A stretch of 48,549 nt of DNA from Patescibacteria group bacterium (GCA_963169815.1 CAUJDC010000039.1:1-48549), one strand, 5' to 3'. Shown: positions 37,396-46,596, numbered from the stretch's first letter. Notes: generated from the sequence alone by a model not told the origin. Numbers and translations are program-made.

Positions 37396-37957
37396 GAATA
37401 AAAAAGATGTACAGAAGATGATTGAAAAGACTTTGATGGATGCTTTTTTGAGTGGAGAGAAATTGGATTACGATAATCTTCCAACAGATGTCCCAGCAAA
37501 AGAGCCTGTCAGTAAAAAAATACCAGGTGTACAGAAGGAAGATGGCTCAGCCTGCTGCGGAGGTGGCTGTTGTACACCTAAAAAACCTGAACGTGATGAA
37601 AATTATCAGCCTGTTTTAAATAAAAAACAGTATCTGGCAATTATCAATCAAATTCTGGATCCAGAGACTTTTGTAGGGATTGTCGATATGGGACTGATTT
37701 ATGATGTAGAGGAATATGCCGATGGCAAAGTTGAAGTGACTATGACATTGACTTCGATGGGTTGTCCTGCTGGACCACAAATTACTACTGAAGTTGATGC
37801 AGTGCTAAAACTGCAAAAACATGTGCAGGATGTAAATATCGAAATTGTGTGGGAACCTGGTTGGCATCCTGATATGATGAATCCCGAAGTAAGAGCAATG
37901 CTCTTTGGTGATAGAGACGTCATTACACCAATACAAAATGAAAAATTTACCGGTTAA
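37388..37957 (+). CDS. sufT: SufT-like MIP18/DUF59 domain protein with Cys-rich N-terminal insert
   Basis: 'DPETFVGIVDMGLIYDVEEY', 'TLTSMGCPAGPQITTEV'; N-terminal 'SACCGGGCCTPKK'. Confidence 0.85.
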   Translation: MSKNKKDVQKMIEKTLMDAFLSGEKLDYDNLPTDVPAKEPVSKKIPGVQKEDGSACCGGGCCTPKKPERDENYQPVLNKKQYLAIINQILDPETFVGIVDMGLIYDVEEYADGKVEVTMTLTSMGCPAGPQITTEVDAVLKLQKHVQDVNIEIVWEPGWHPDMMNPEVRAMLFGDRDVITPIQNEKFTG

Positions 37958-38519
37958 TTATCGTAATGAATTATTTAGACTGTTTATGAGAAAGCGCTAC
38001 GGTGAGCTGACTATTTTGATAGTTCTGATGGTGGCGCTTTATTGGGCGGCTCCATATCTGGGGGCTCAGCAAGGTGAAGCTAACATCGCAACTAGCAATG
38101 GCGACTTTTATCAAGTGATTCGTGTGGTGGATGGTGATACTTTTGTTTATGACAAAAATGGCCAGGACATTACTGTCCGAATGGTGGGCATTGATACGCC
38201 GGAAACTGTTGACCCACGTCGACCAGTTGGCTGTTTTGGTAAGGAAGCGAGCGCTGAGAGTAAGAAATTGATGGAAGGGCAGAAAGTCAGAATTGAAAAG
38301 GATGCTTTGGGCGATACTATAGATAAGTATCAGCGCGAGCTGAGAAATGTTTATTTAGCCGATGGTACTATGGTCAATCAGCTACTAATTGCTGAAGGTT
38401 ATGCTACTGTTACTAGAGGTTATCAATTCAGCCAGAAAGAGAACTTTATAAAATTGGAAGATAAAGCTAGAATAGAAGGCAAAGGACTTTGGAATGAACA
38501 GACTTGTCCGAACAAATAA
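37938..38519 (+). CDS. Membrane-anchored thermonuclease (SNase) family protein
   Basis: 'VIRVVDGDTFVYDKNGQDITVRMVGIDTPET', 'EKDALGDTIDKYQRELRNVYLADG'; N-terminal TM segment. Confidence 0.93.
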   Translation: MKNLPVNYRNELFRLFMRKRYGELTILIVLMVALYWAAPYLGAQQGEANIATSNGDFYQVIRVVDGDTFVYDKNGQDITVRMVGIDTPETVDPRRPVGCFGKEASAESKKLMEGQKVRIEKDALGDTIDKYQRELRNVYLADGTMVNQLLIAEGYATVTRGYQFSQKENFIKLEDKARIEGKGLWNEQTCPNK

Positions 38520-38530
38520 AATAAATAATC

Positions 38531-39364
38531 ATGAAAAATTTAGCAGCACAGAGAGATCAAAGAGTAGCTATTTTTATTGATACTCAAAACCTTTATCACT
38601 CTGCCAAAGCCAATTTCAGATCATTGGTAAACTATGAAGAATTGATCAGGGTGGCTGTGAATAGCCGCAAATTGGTTAGAGCATTTGCTTATGTGATTCG
38701 TTCTGAAGATACCAGTGAAGAAAAATTCTTTGATGCTTTGGAAGAACTAGGTATTGAAAATCGTGTTAAAGATTTGCAAGTATTCCACACCGGCGCAAAA
38801 AAAGCTGACTGGGATGTGGGCATCGCTGTAGACATGATCAGACTTACAGAAAAAGTAGATGTGGTGGTATTAGCGTCGGGAGATGGAGATTTTCTAGAAG
38901 TTATTCGCTATTGCCAATCTCGTGGTGTGCGTGTTGAAGTAATGGCCTTTGATAAAACAACTAATAGTAAACTGAAAGAAGAAGTCGATTTCTTTGTTGA
39001 TCTAGGCGAAAGAAATACAGACTTTTTATTATCGAGTAGAAGAAAATCTTCAACTGCACGCCGAATTACTTACAAAGATCAAAGCCCCATTAGTAGTGTG
39101 GTAGAGAAAAGTGAATTTGATCAGTTTGCCAGTTCCGCAACTAACACTCCCCCTAGCAGTACTGATTATTATGCTGGAAGTAATTTGTCCAGTACCAATC
39201 GCAATGCATCATTGTCTAATGCCAAAATAGATCAAAATATTTACGGCCGACCAGGTATTAGAAAAATAAAACCAGTAGTTGGGCTCCCAGCAAAACCAAA
39301 TAATGCCCAAGCCGAAAACGCCTTTGGCAACAATAAGCCTAAACGCCGTTTTGGTATGAATTAA
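38531..39364 (+). CDS. NYN/LabA-like (DUF88) domain protein
   Basis: 'VAIFIDTQNLYHSAK', 'KADWDVGIAVDMIRL', 'VVLASGDGDFLEVIRYCQSRGVRVEV'. Confidence 0.92.
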   Translation: MKNLAAQRDQRVAIFIDTQNLYHSAKANFRSLVNYEELIRVAVNSRKLVRAFAYVIRSEDTSEEKFFDALEELGIENRVKDLQVFHTGAKKADWDVGIAVDMIRLTEKVDVVVLASGDGDFLEVIRYCQSRGVRVEVMAFDKTTNSKLKEEVDFFVDLGERNTDFLLSSRRKSSTARRITYKDQSPISSVVEKSEFDQFASSATNTPPSSTDYYAGSNLSSTNRNASLSNAKIDQNIYGRPGIRKIKPVVGLPAKPNNAQAENAFGNNKPKRRFGMN

Positions 39365-39687
39365 TCTTTTACCAACTGCCCTTTCCAAATCGACAAACCT
39401 CCTTCAAGGCTATCAGCTTGAAAGCCTTTTTGCTGAAGAAATTTTTCGCAAATCCCACTGCGAACGCCATGCAGGCAAATGGTTATTATGTGTTTGCCCT
39501 GTGGGATTTCTTTGATTCGGTTTTCCACCTCATCGATTGGTATATTGACTGAACCTGGCAGATGACTGTCGTTATACTCTGAAGGAGAGCGGACGTCCAA
39601 AAGAAAATAATTGGATTTTTTGTCGTCATAATTTGTTAGGAGCGATGCTTGATTTATCATTTTTAGAATAGTAAATTTTAGTATCAA
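39361..39687 (-). CDS. Rhodanese-like domain protein
   Basis: 'FLLDVRSPSEYNDSHLPGSVNIP', 'HIITICLHGVRSG' with active-site Cys, 'LEGGLSIWKGQLV'. Confidence 0.92.
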   Translation of the reverse strand: MILKFTILKMINQASLLTNYDDKKSNYFLLDVRSPSEYNDSHLPGSVNIPIDEVENRIKEIPQGKHIITICLHGVRSGICEKFLQQKGFQADSLEGGLSIWKGQLVKD

Positions 39688-39714
39688 ATTTAAAATAATT
39701 TAACCTAAAAATAT

Positions 39715-40236
39715 ATGTTTATACAAGTAGGTAAACCGGCTCCGGAATTTACAGTAGATACTGTGTTCAAAGGACAAGATTCAAGAGTTTCGCTAGTCGA
39801 TATGAAAGGTAAATGGGTAGTTTTGTTCTTTTACCCGCTGGATTTCACTTTCGTTTGTCCAACTGAAATCGTTGAAATGAGCGAAAAAATGCCTGAATTT
39901 GAAAAACTCAATGCAACCGTACTCGGAGGTAGCACAGATTCAGTTTATTCTCACAAAGCTTGGATGAAGGATTTGGGTGAACTCAATTACCCACTCTTCT
40001 CCGACATGAATCGTGAAATGAGCCGCAATTATGGTATTTTAATTGAAGAAAAAGGTCATTCACTCAGAGGCACATTCATTATCGATCCAGAAGGGCTGCT
40101 TCGCTATCACCTGGTACATGATTTGACTGTAGGTCGCAGCGCTGATGAAACACTTCGCGTGTTACAGAGCTTACAGACTGGTGAACTTTGTCCTGCTAAT
40201 TGGAAGCCTGGTAAGAAGACATTGGGGAAGGGATAA
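39715..40236 (+). CDS. Typical 2-Cys peroxiredoxin (AhpC/Prx1-like)
   Basis: 'FYPLDFTFVCPTEI' and C-terminal 'GELCPANWKPGKKTL'. Confidence 0.95.
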   Translation: MFIQVGKPAPEFTVDTVFKGQDSRVSLVDMKGKWVVLFFYPLDFTFVCPTEIVEMSEKMPEFEKLNATVLGGSTDSVYSHKAWMKDLGELNYPLFSDMNREMSRNYGILIEEKGHSLRGTFIIDPEGLLRYHLVHDLTVGRSADETLRVLQSLQTGELCPANWKPGKKTLGKG

Positions 40237-40280
40237 ACTTTTCCAAATTTTTGCGAGCAATTAACAATCATTTAATACAT

Positions 40281-41222
40281 ATGGAAAAATACGATTTTAT
40301 AGTAATTGGAGCAGGGTGCGCTGGAGCAAGTGGAGCGATGTATGCTTCGCGTTTGAATCTGAAAACTTTAATGATTGGAGAATTGCCAGGTGGGCTGATT
40401 ACAACAACACATTTGGTTGAGAACTGGCCTGGAATCAAAGCTATTTCTGGGCCAGATCTTGGCTTTAATTTGGTTGACCATGCTTTGGCCTTTGGAGTTG
40501 ATTTCAAAAATGAAAGAGCTTTGAGCATAGAGCATGCACCAATTAGTGCAGAGGACAAAGCAGCTGGTAAAAAGTCGGCTTACATTGTTAAAAGTGCTAG
40601 TGGAGAATACTGGGGTAAAACGGTTTTGTTCGCCACAGGCAGTCATCATCGTCATTTGAATTGCCCAGGTGAAAAAGAATTCGAAAATAAAGGCGTGTCA
40701 TACTGCGCGCTTTGTGATGGAGCTTTTTACAGGGATAAAATTGTGTGTATTGTAGGAAGTGGAGATAGCGCCGCTAAGGAGGCATTGCTTCTCAGCGAGC
40801 ATGCCGCGAAAGTACATGTCTTTTCTAGAACTACTTTGCATCCTGAACCAATCAATTTGCAGAGAGTTAAAGCAAATGCAAAAATTGAGTGTCATGATAA
40901 ATCTGAAATTGCTGCGATTTTGGGTGACACAAAAGTGACTAAAGTTAAGCTAAAAGATGGTAGAGAATTCAATATTGATGGTGTGTTTATTGCCATTGGT
41001 TTACTCCCCCATTCTGACTTGGCTGAATCACTTGGAGTAGAGTTAAATGAAAAGAAAGAAATTAAAATTAATCGTAATAGTGAAACAAGCCTTCCTGGCA
41101 TTTTTGGAGCAGGAGATGTTTGTGACACTGCATTCAAGCAGGCCATTACGGGTTCCGCAGAAGCTGTAACAGCCAGTTACTGGGCATATGAATATTTGCT
41201 CAATCAACAGGTGGCGATTTAA
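40281..41222 (+). CDS. Thioredoxin reductase-like FAD flavoprotein
   Basis: 'FIVIGAGCAGASGAMYASRL', redox CxxC 'SYCALCDGAFYRD', 'GIFGAGDVCD'. Confidence 0.93.
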   Translation: MEKYDFIVIGAGCAGASGAMYASRLNLKTLMIGELPGGLITTTHLVENWPGIKAISGPDLGFNLVDHALAFGVDFKNERALSIEHAPISAEDKAAGKKSAYIVKSASGEYWGKTVLFATGSHHRHLNCPGEKEFENKGVSYCALCDGAFYRDKIVCIVGSGDSAAKEALLLSEHAAKVHVFSRTTLHPEPINLQRVKANAKIECHDKSEIAAILGDTKVTKVKLKDGREFNIDGVFIAIGLLPHSDLAESLGVELNEKKEIKINRNSETSLPGIFGAGDVCDTAFKQAITGSAEAVTASYWAYEYLLNQQVAI

Positions 41223-41303
41223 ATATAGATAATGAAAAGACCGATATTCTTTAAAGGAAACAGTTTTATATCTTCGATAATTTAAACTTCTGTAGAAGTC
41301 AGG

Positions 41304-42767
41304 TTATTTGATATTTTGCAGATATCTGGTCAAAAGTCTTACCCCATAGCCAGTTCCACCAACAAAATCGATTTCTTTTGGCTTCTTTGGCATGGCTGGA
41401 CCTGCAATGTCCAGATGAACCCAATCAGTGTCTTCTACAAAATATTCTATAAAGGCAGCACCAGTAGAAGCACCAGCCATACCTGAGCCATCGACATTAT
41501 TTAAATCAGCAAATTTGCCTTTCATCCCTTTTCGGTGAACTTCATGAATAGGTAATTCCCACACTTCTTCATCAGTTTCCTGAGCAGCATTTTTGAGACG
41601 ATCTTTCATCTTGGAATTGTTACCAAACAAACCAGCCATTTGGTCACCAAGGGCAACGATACAAGCTCCTGTCAGTGTGGCAATATCAATAACCTGGCTA
41701 GGTTTATAAGTTTTGACAGCATAAGAAATGGCGTCACAGAGAATAAGTCGTCCTTCAGCATCAGTATTGCCAATTTCAATAGTTTTTCCAGAATATGAAG
41801 TAATAATGTCAGCCGGCTTTTGAGCCTGCGCATCGACAGAATTATCAGTAAGAGGAATAACTCCAATAACATTTTGTTTGATTTCGAGTTCCTTGAGTAA
41901 GGAGAAAACACCCATTACTACAGCTGCACCAGCCATATCCATATGCATTTCAGCGATACCATTGGATGGTTTAATATTCACACCACCTGTATCGAATGTA
42001 ACGCCCTTCCCTACCAAAACAATTGGGTCCTGGCGTTTACCAAGAGGCAAATGTTCCATAATCACCATTTTGGCACCAAGTTTGGAACCATCATTTACGC
42101 CAAGTAATGCACCCATCTTCATTTTCTCCAATTGCTTACGATCAAAGATCGTAACTTTGAAACGATTTTTTTTGCAAATCTCTTCGGCCGTTTTGGCCAT
42201 CTCATCAGAATTAACGATGTTGTGTGGTGAATTAATCAAATCTCTAACCATATTCACAGTTAGACCAATTTTGAAACCTTCTTCCAAGTCAAACTTTTGA
42301 GTTCTGTTAATGTCTGCTGAAACGATGATAATTTCTTTGAGCTGTTTGGCCTGCAGGTCTACCAAATCCTGGCCAGTTTTGAGAAAGGAGTGGTTGTAAT
42401 TAGCGAGCGCTAAGGCCTCTCCGATTTCCTGTGGGTATTTGGCGAATTGGCTGGAGAGAGCGATTTCCAAAGTACTCAGAGGATGTTTGCGCAATTCTTT
42501 GAGCGCGAGGGCGAAGTTAGATCTAACCTTTTTGGCATTGATTGATTTTTCCGTACCGAAACACCAGAAAACTGTTTTTTTAGGCTGGCCATCGGCATCA
42601 GAAAATTTGATTAAATGTTCACCGTAATGGCCATTAATATCTTTATGTTCAATTCTTTTTTGTAACCAGCTTTTATTTTCAGCAGAAAGGTTTTTGAGAT
42701 CAGCGTAGAAAGGGATCAGTAAAAGTTGTGGATGTTTAGAAAGGCTTTTGTTGAAAGATATTTTCAT
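41304..42767 (-). CDS. pepA: Leucyl (cytosol) aminopeptidase, M17 family
   Basis: 'LVGKGVTFDTGGVNIKP' and 'NTDAEGRLILCDAI'. Confidence 0.95.
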   Translation of the reverse strand: MKISFNKSLSKHPQLLLIPFYADLKNLSAENKSWLQKRIEHKDINGHYGEHLIKFSDADGQPKKTVFWCFGTEKSINAKKVRSNFALALKELRKHPLSTLEIALSSQFAKYPQEIGEALALANYNHSFLKTGQDLVDLQAKQLKEIIIVSADINRTQKFDLEEGFKIGLTVNMVRDLINSPHNIVNSDEMAKTAEEICKKNRFKVTIFDRKQLEKMKMGALLGVNDGSKLGAKMVIMEHLPLGKRQDPIVLVGKGVTFDTGGVNIKPSNGIAEMHMDMAGAAVVMGVFSLLKELEIKQNVIGVIPLTDNSVDAQAQKPADIITSYSGKTIEIGNTDAEGRLILCDAISYAVKTYKPSQVIDIATLTGACIVALGDQMAGLFGNNSKMKDRLKNAAQETDEEVWELPIHEVHRKGMKGKFADLNNVDGSGMAGASTGAAFIEYFVEDTDWVHLDIAGPAMPKKPKEIDFVGGTGYGVRLLTRYLQNIK

Positions 42768-42777
42768 TATTTTAATA

Positions 42778-43224
42778 TTAATTTGATTGATTTAGAAATT
42801 GCTCAGCTTTTTTCAGAATGGTACGAGCATTTTCAAATGTAATTTGCCTGATTGACTGATCATAATCAAGCCAAACAAATCCCTGATGCTCGAAGGAGAT
42901 AGTCACTTTTTCATCTGGGACTTCGCCAAGGAAAAAAGTTACAGTTTTATGAATGGTTTTATCTTTGCGACGGAAAAAATATTCCAGTTTATGTTCAAAA
43001 TTCGGTACCATTTTAATCTCCTTGATGCCAGTTTCTTCTTCCAGTTCGCGAATGGCGGCCTGCATTTCTGATTCTCCTGCTTCGAGGTGACCTTTGGCGA
43101 AATCGTAATGACCTCCTGGATAATGTAATAATAGATAATGGCGTTTGCCGTTCTCGGGGTAGTAAACCACTACTCCCGCTGAAAATTCTTGTGAATCTCT
43201 TTTTTTGCTTTTTTGCTCTTTCAT
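42778..43224 (-). CDS. NUDIX hydrolase (Ap4A-hydrolase-like)
   Basis: 'GHLEAGESEMQAAIRELEEETGI' Nudix box; start likely 43224 (MKEQKS). Confidence 0.88.
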   Translation of the reverse strand: MKEQKSKKRDSQEFSAGVVVYYPENGKRHYLLLHYPGGHYDFAKGHLEAGESEMQAAIRELEEETGIKEIKMVPNFEHKLEYFFRRKDKTIHKTVTFFLGEVPDEKVTISFEHQGFVWLDYDQSIRQITFENARTILKKAEQFLNQSN

Positions 43225-43316
43225 AAATTGAATTGGTTTTGTGTTAGAATTATAATAAGATTTTGCTAGACTTATGCCAAGTAGAAAGGATTCTAAAAAG
43301 CTGTCCAAATAAACTA

Positions 43317-44300
43317 ATGATGAAGAAAATTTCCGGTCAGGAGAAAGTAAAAAATATTTTAGCCACTCAGACCAAGGCCTCTAAAGTGATGAAAGACTTG
43401 GGAATAAATTTAAGCGATGAGGATGAAAATCTGGCGCTGATTGAATTGGCCCTAAAAAATAAAATACCGCTACAGATTCTCTTAAATAACTTGGCTAAAA
43501 ACTTGGGAATGAAAGTGGAATGGCCAAAGGTCAAAGGAGTTGATGAAAAGTTTATTGGAGCTTATGGAAAATCAGCTGGATCCAGAACTGGTCGACCTGC
43601 TGATATCAAAAAGATTGTAGCAGTACATAGTGGTAAAGGTGGTGTAGGAAAAACTTTTTTAACTATTGCTTTGGCTTTGTATGGCCTGCAGAGAGACAAA
43701 AAAATCGGTTTACTGGATTTGGATATTGATTGTCCAAATGTCTACAAGGCATTAGGGCTCAAAGGTAGACTGATTGCCAATAAGAATCGCCAGATCGAGC
43801 CTCTTAATTATCGTGGACTCAAAGTTATTTCGATGGGAGCAGTTTTAGAAAGAGAAAATGAAGCGATTATGTGGAGAGGACCAATACTGACCAAAGCCAT
43901 CGAACAATTGCTTTACGACACTGCTTGGGGTGAATTGGATTTATTGATTATCGATTTCCCTCCTGGAACTGGCGATGCACCTTTAACTTTGTTTAATATG
44001 CTGAAACCTGATGCAGTTATCGCAGTTACTACTGCCACGCCAATTGCTTTGCTGGACACATCCAAAACTATCGACATGTGCAAACAATTGGGTGTGAAAG
44101 TAGCTGGACTGGTAGTAAATATGTCTGGGGATATTATGGGGAAATTATCCAAACAGGAGGCTACAAAGAAACTGGGGGTGGAGTTGTTGGCAAGTATAGA
44201 AATGTCGAAAAAATATGGTGGTGGCCTGAATTGGAATGAACAGCCAGACAGCACACTTAAGCGGAAAATTAAAGCTATATGGAAAAAAATCTTTAGTTAG
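43317..44300 (+). CDS. Mrp/NBP35-family P-loop ATPase
   Basis: 'AVHSGKGGVGKTFLTIALAL', 'IMWRGPILTKAIEQLL', 'LLIIDFPPGTGDAPL', 'GLVVNMSG'; N-terminal DUF1858-like segment. Confidence 0.9.
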   Translation: MMKKISGQEKVKNILATQTKASKVMKDLGINLSDEDENLALIELALKNKIPLQILLNNLAKNLGMKVEWPKVKGVDEKFIGAYGKSAGSRTGRPADIKKIVAVHSGKGGVGKTFLTIALALYGLQRDKKIGLLDLDIDCPNVYKALGLKGRLIANKNRQIEPLNYRGLKVISMGAVLERENEAIMWRGPILTKAIEQLLYDTAWGELDLLIIDFPPGTGDAPLTLFNMLKPDAVIAVTTATPIALLDTSKTIDMCKQLGVKVAGLVVNMSGDIMGKLSKQEATKKLGVELLASIEMSKKYGGGLNWNEQPDSTLKRKIKAIWKKIFS

Positions 44301-44343
44301 AAAATAAACCGTGCTAGATTGTTATAGTCTTTTTATTTTAAAA

Positions 44344-45366
44344 ATGGCTAATAATTCACCACTTAAAAAGCATCAACAATTTGGCATTAAACTACTACTG
44401 ATTGCCGTAATTGTAGGAGTGACTTTTACTGTGTGGTATTGGTCTGAAAAAAAACAACCAGGTAGTGATGCCATGGTTGAACATCAACAAAATCAAATTC
44501 CAGGTAATGATTTATCTGCCAATAAAGCAAAGTATGCAGAATTGGCAAAGAAAATAGTGACGAGTGATTATGAGGATATTATTTTGGCTGAAAATTTCCA
44601 TTTGATTAGTGAAGGAAAGGCTTTAAATGCTTCAGATGCAAAACAGTTTTGGATGGACTTTAGAAAACAATGGGGAGAGGTTAAACCCGAGTCAGTGAAA
44701 ATGGAAACTCTTGGCAATCAAGTAAAGATTAGTTATCAAACTACAAATCTGCAATTCCGCAGAGTTTTGGCTTTTGGCAATTATAAATCACCTCAAATAC
44801 AACCAAGTTTACTGAGAGATTTTGTTGAAGCCGCGCCAGTTGGAAGTAAGCAGAACTTACTGGTTGGACAGACTCTCCCCGCAGGTATGATTGTAGAAAC
44901 TTACATGGATGGAAAGATTAGCAAAACAGATATTACTAAATCTAAGAATTGGAAAATCATTGTCTTCTACCCAGCAGACTTCACCTTTGTCTGTCCGACA
45001 GAGTGTATTGCCTTAAGAGATGATTTTAAAAAATTTGATGACATGAAAGTTGATGTTTATGGCGCTAGCATTGATTTGCCAGAAACACATCAGGCCTGGG
45101 AAGAAATGTATCTGGGCATGCTCCCCTATCCCTTGATCAGCGATTACGATAAAGTTTTGGCCAGGACTTTTGGCTTTTGGAGTGAAAAAGAAGGCGTTAC
45201 TCTCCGGGGTACTGTGATCATTTCTCCTGATAATGAAATTAGATTCATGTCTGCTCAAAGCAATGATACTGGAAGAAACGTAGATGAATATTTACGCTTA
45301 ATCAAGGCTTTTCAGACGCCTGGTTTAAAACCAGTAAACTGGCATGAAGGAGAAAAAACTCTTTAA
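44344..45366 (+). CDS. Membrane-anchored peroxiredoxin with extra N-terminal domain
   Basis: N-terminal TM 'KLLLIAVIVGVTFTVWYW'; C-terminal 'FYPADFTFVCPTECIAL...LRGTVIISPDNEIRF'. Confidence 0.88.
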   Translation: MANNSPLKKHQQFGIKLLLIAVIVGVTFTVWYWSEKKQPGSDAMVEHQQNQIPGNDLSANKAKYAELAKKIVTSDYEDIILAENFHLISEGKALNASDAKQFWMDFRKQWGEVKPESVKMETLGNQVKISYQTTNLQFRRVLAFGNYKSPQIQPSLLRDFVEAAPVGSKQNLLVGQTLPAGMIVETYMDGKISKTDITKSKNWKIIVFYPADFTFVCPTECIALRDDFKKFDDMKVDVYGASIDLPETHQAWEEMYLGMLPYPLISDYDKVLARTFGFWSEKEGVTLRGTVIISPDNEIRFMSAQSNDTGRNVDEYLRLIKAFQTPGLKPVNWHEGEKTL

Positions 45367-46082
45367 TTGTCTGTACTAAGTTTGACGTGCTCCCACTGTT
45401 TGGTTCTTAGGCCAGCCAGGGCAGCTTCTTGTTCAGCTTTTTGTTTGCTTGAGCCACTACCTTCAGACACTTTTTCTTTGCCCAGGTAAAGTGCCATAGT
45501 AAAAACTTTGTTGTGATCTGGACCTGCTTCTGAAATAAATACATATTCAGGAGTTACTCCGAGTAATTCCTGGGCAATTTCCTGAACACGGGATTTTGCA
45601 TCAATGTGATGTCCTTGTTCTAGAATATTGTTAAGACGTCCTAAAATAAAATTGTCAGCAAATTGATGTATTGCTCCATATCCCTGATCCAAGTAAATCG
45701 CTCCAATTAATGCTTCAAGAGTGTTAGCAAGGATATAATTTTTCTTACGCCCTCCTGAACGCTCTTCGCCCCTACTCAGGTAGAGATAGAGGCCGAGATC
45801 TAATTCAACAGCAATTTCAGCCAAATGCTTGCCTTTAACCAAGGCAGAGCGCCAATTAGTTAAAACCCCTTCTTCTTCTTGAGGGTATTTTTGATAAAGA
45901 TATTCAGTTACGACTAATTCCAACACGGCATCACCAAGGAACTCCATACGCTCATTATGCTGATTTTTCAGATCACGATGTTCATTTAGATAAGATTTAT
46001 GAACAAAAGCCAAGTCCAAGATTTTCAAATCTTTAAATTGAACTCCTAGCTTTTCCATTAGAGCTTTGTACCGAATGTGCAT
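45363..46082 (-). CDS. rnc: Ribonuclease III
   Basis: 'HNERMEFLGDAVLELVVTEYLY' signature and dsRBD 'SEGSGSSKQKAEQEAALAGL'. Confidence 0.96.
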   Translation of the reverse strand: MHIRYKALMEKLGVQFKDLKILDLAFVHKSYLNEHRDLKNQHNERMEFLGDAVLELVVTEYLYQKYPQEEEGVLTNWRSALVKGKHLAEIAVELDLGLYLYLSRGEERSGGRKKNYILANTLEALIGAIYLDQGYGAIHQFADNFILGRLNNILEQGHHIDAKSRVQEIAQELLGVTPEYVFISEAGPDHNKVFTMALYLGKEKVSEGSGSSKQKAEQEAALAGLRTKQWEHVKLSTDN

Positions 46083-46085
46083 AAT

Positions 46086-46538
46086 TTATTTTTTTTCTTT
46101 AGATTTAGTACCTTTGACTGACTTCGCGTCTGGTTTGTGTTTGTTCATAATAGAACTAAGTACTCCATTAATAAACTTACTGCTATTGAGGTCGCCGAAT
46201 ACCTTGGCAATTTCTATAGCTTCGTTAATTGCAACTACTGGAGGAACATCATTAGAGAAAAGAATTTCGTAAGTCCCCATTTCTAAAATGACGCGATCTA
46301 CCAATGCGATACGATCAAAAGGCCACTCTGGTGCCTCGGTAGAAATTATTTTTTGAACTTCTTTCTGATGCTTGAGTACGCCTTTTAGTAATTCTTCAGC
46401 AAAAGTTGAATCGGTCAGTTTGTCAGCAAACTCTTTGAGATTGCTGGCGAGGTCTGGCTCTACAGTTCCGTTGCGGAACTCGTAGCTAAACAAGGTCTGC
46501 ATTACTGCAATGCGAGCAAGATGCCTATAACTGGCCAT
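46086..46538 (-). CDS. nusB: Transcription antitermination factor NusB
   Basis: 'ARIAVMQTLFSYEF', 'DRVILEMGTYEILFSNDVPPVVAINEAIEIAKVFG...KFINGVLSSI'. Confidence 0.94.
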   Translation of the reverse strand: MASYRHLARIAVMQTLFSYEFRNGTVEPDLASNLKEFADKLTDSTFAEELLKGVLKHQKEVQKIISTEAPEWPFDRIALVDRVILEMGTYEILFSNDVPPVVAINEAIEIAKVFGDLNSSKFINGVLSSIMNKHKPDAKSVKGTKSKEKK

Positions 46539-46596
46539 ATGGGTAGGGGTAGGTTTTTAAATATCAGTTTATTATAGCCTAACTGCAGCCTTTTTA

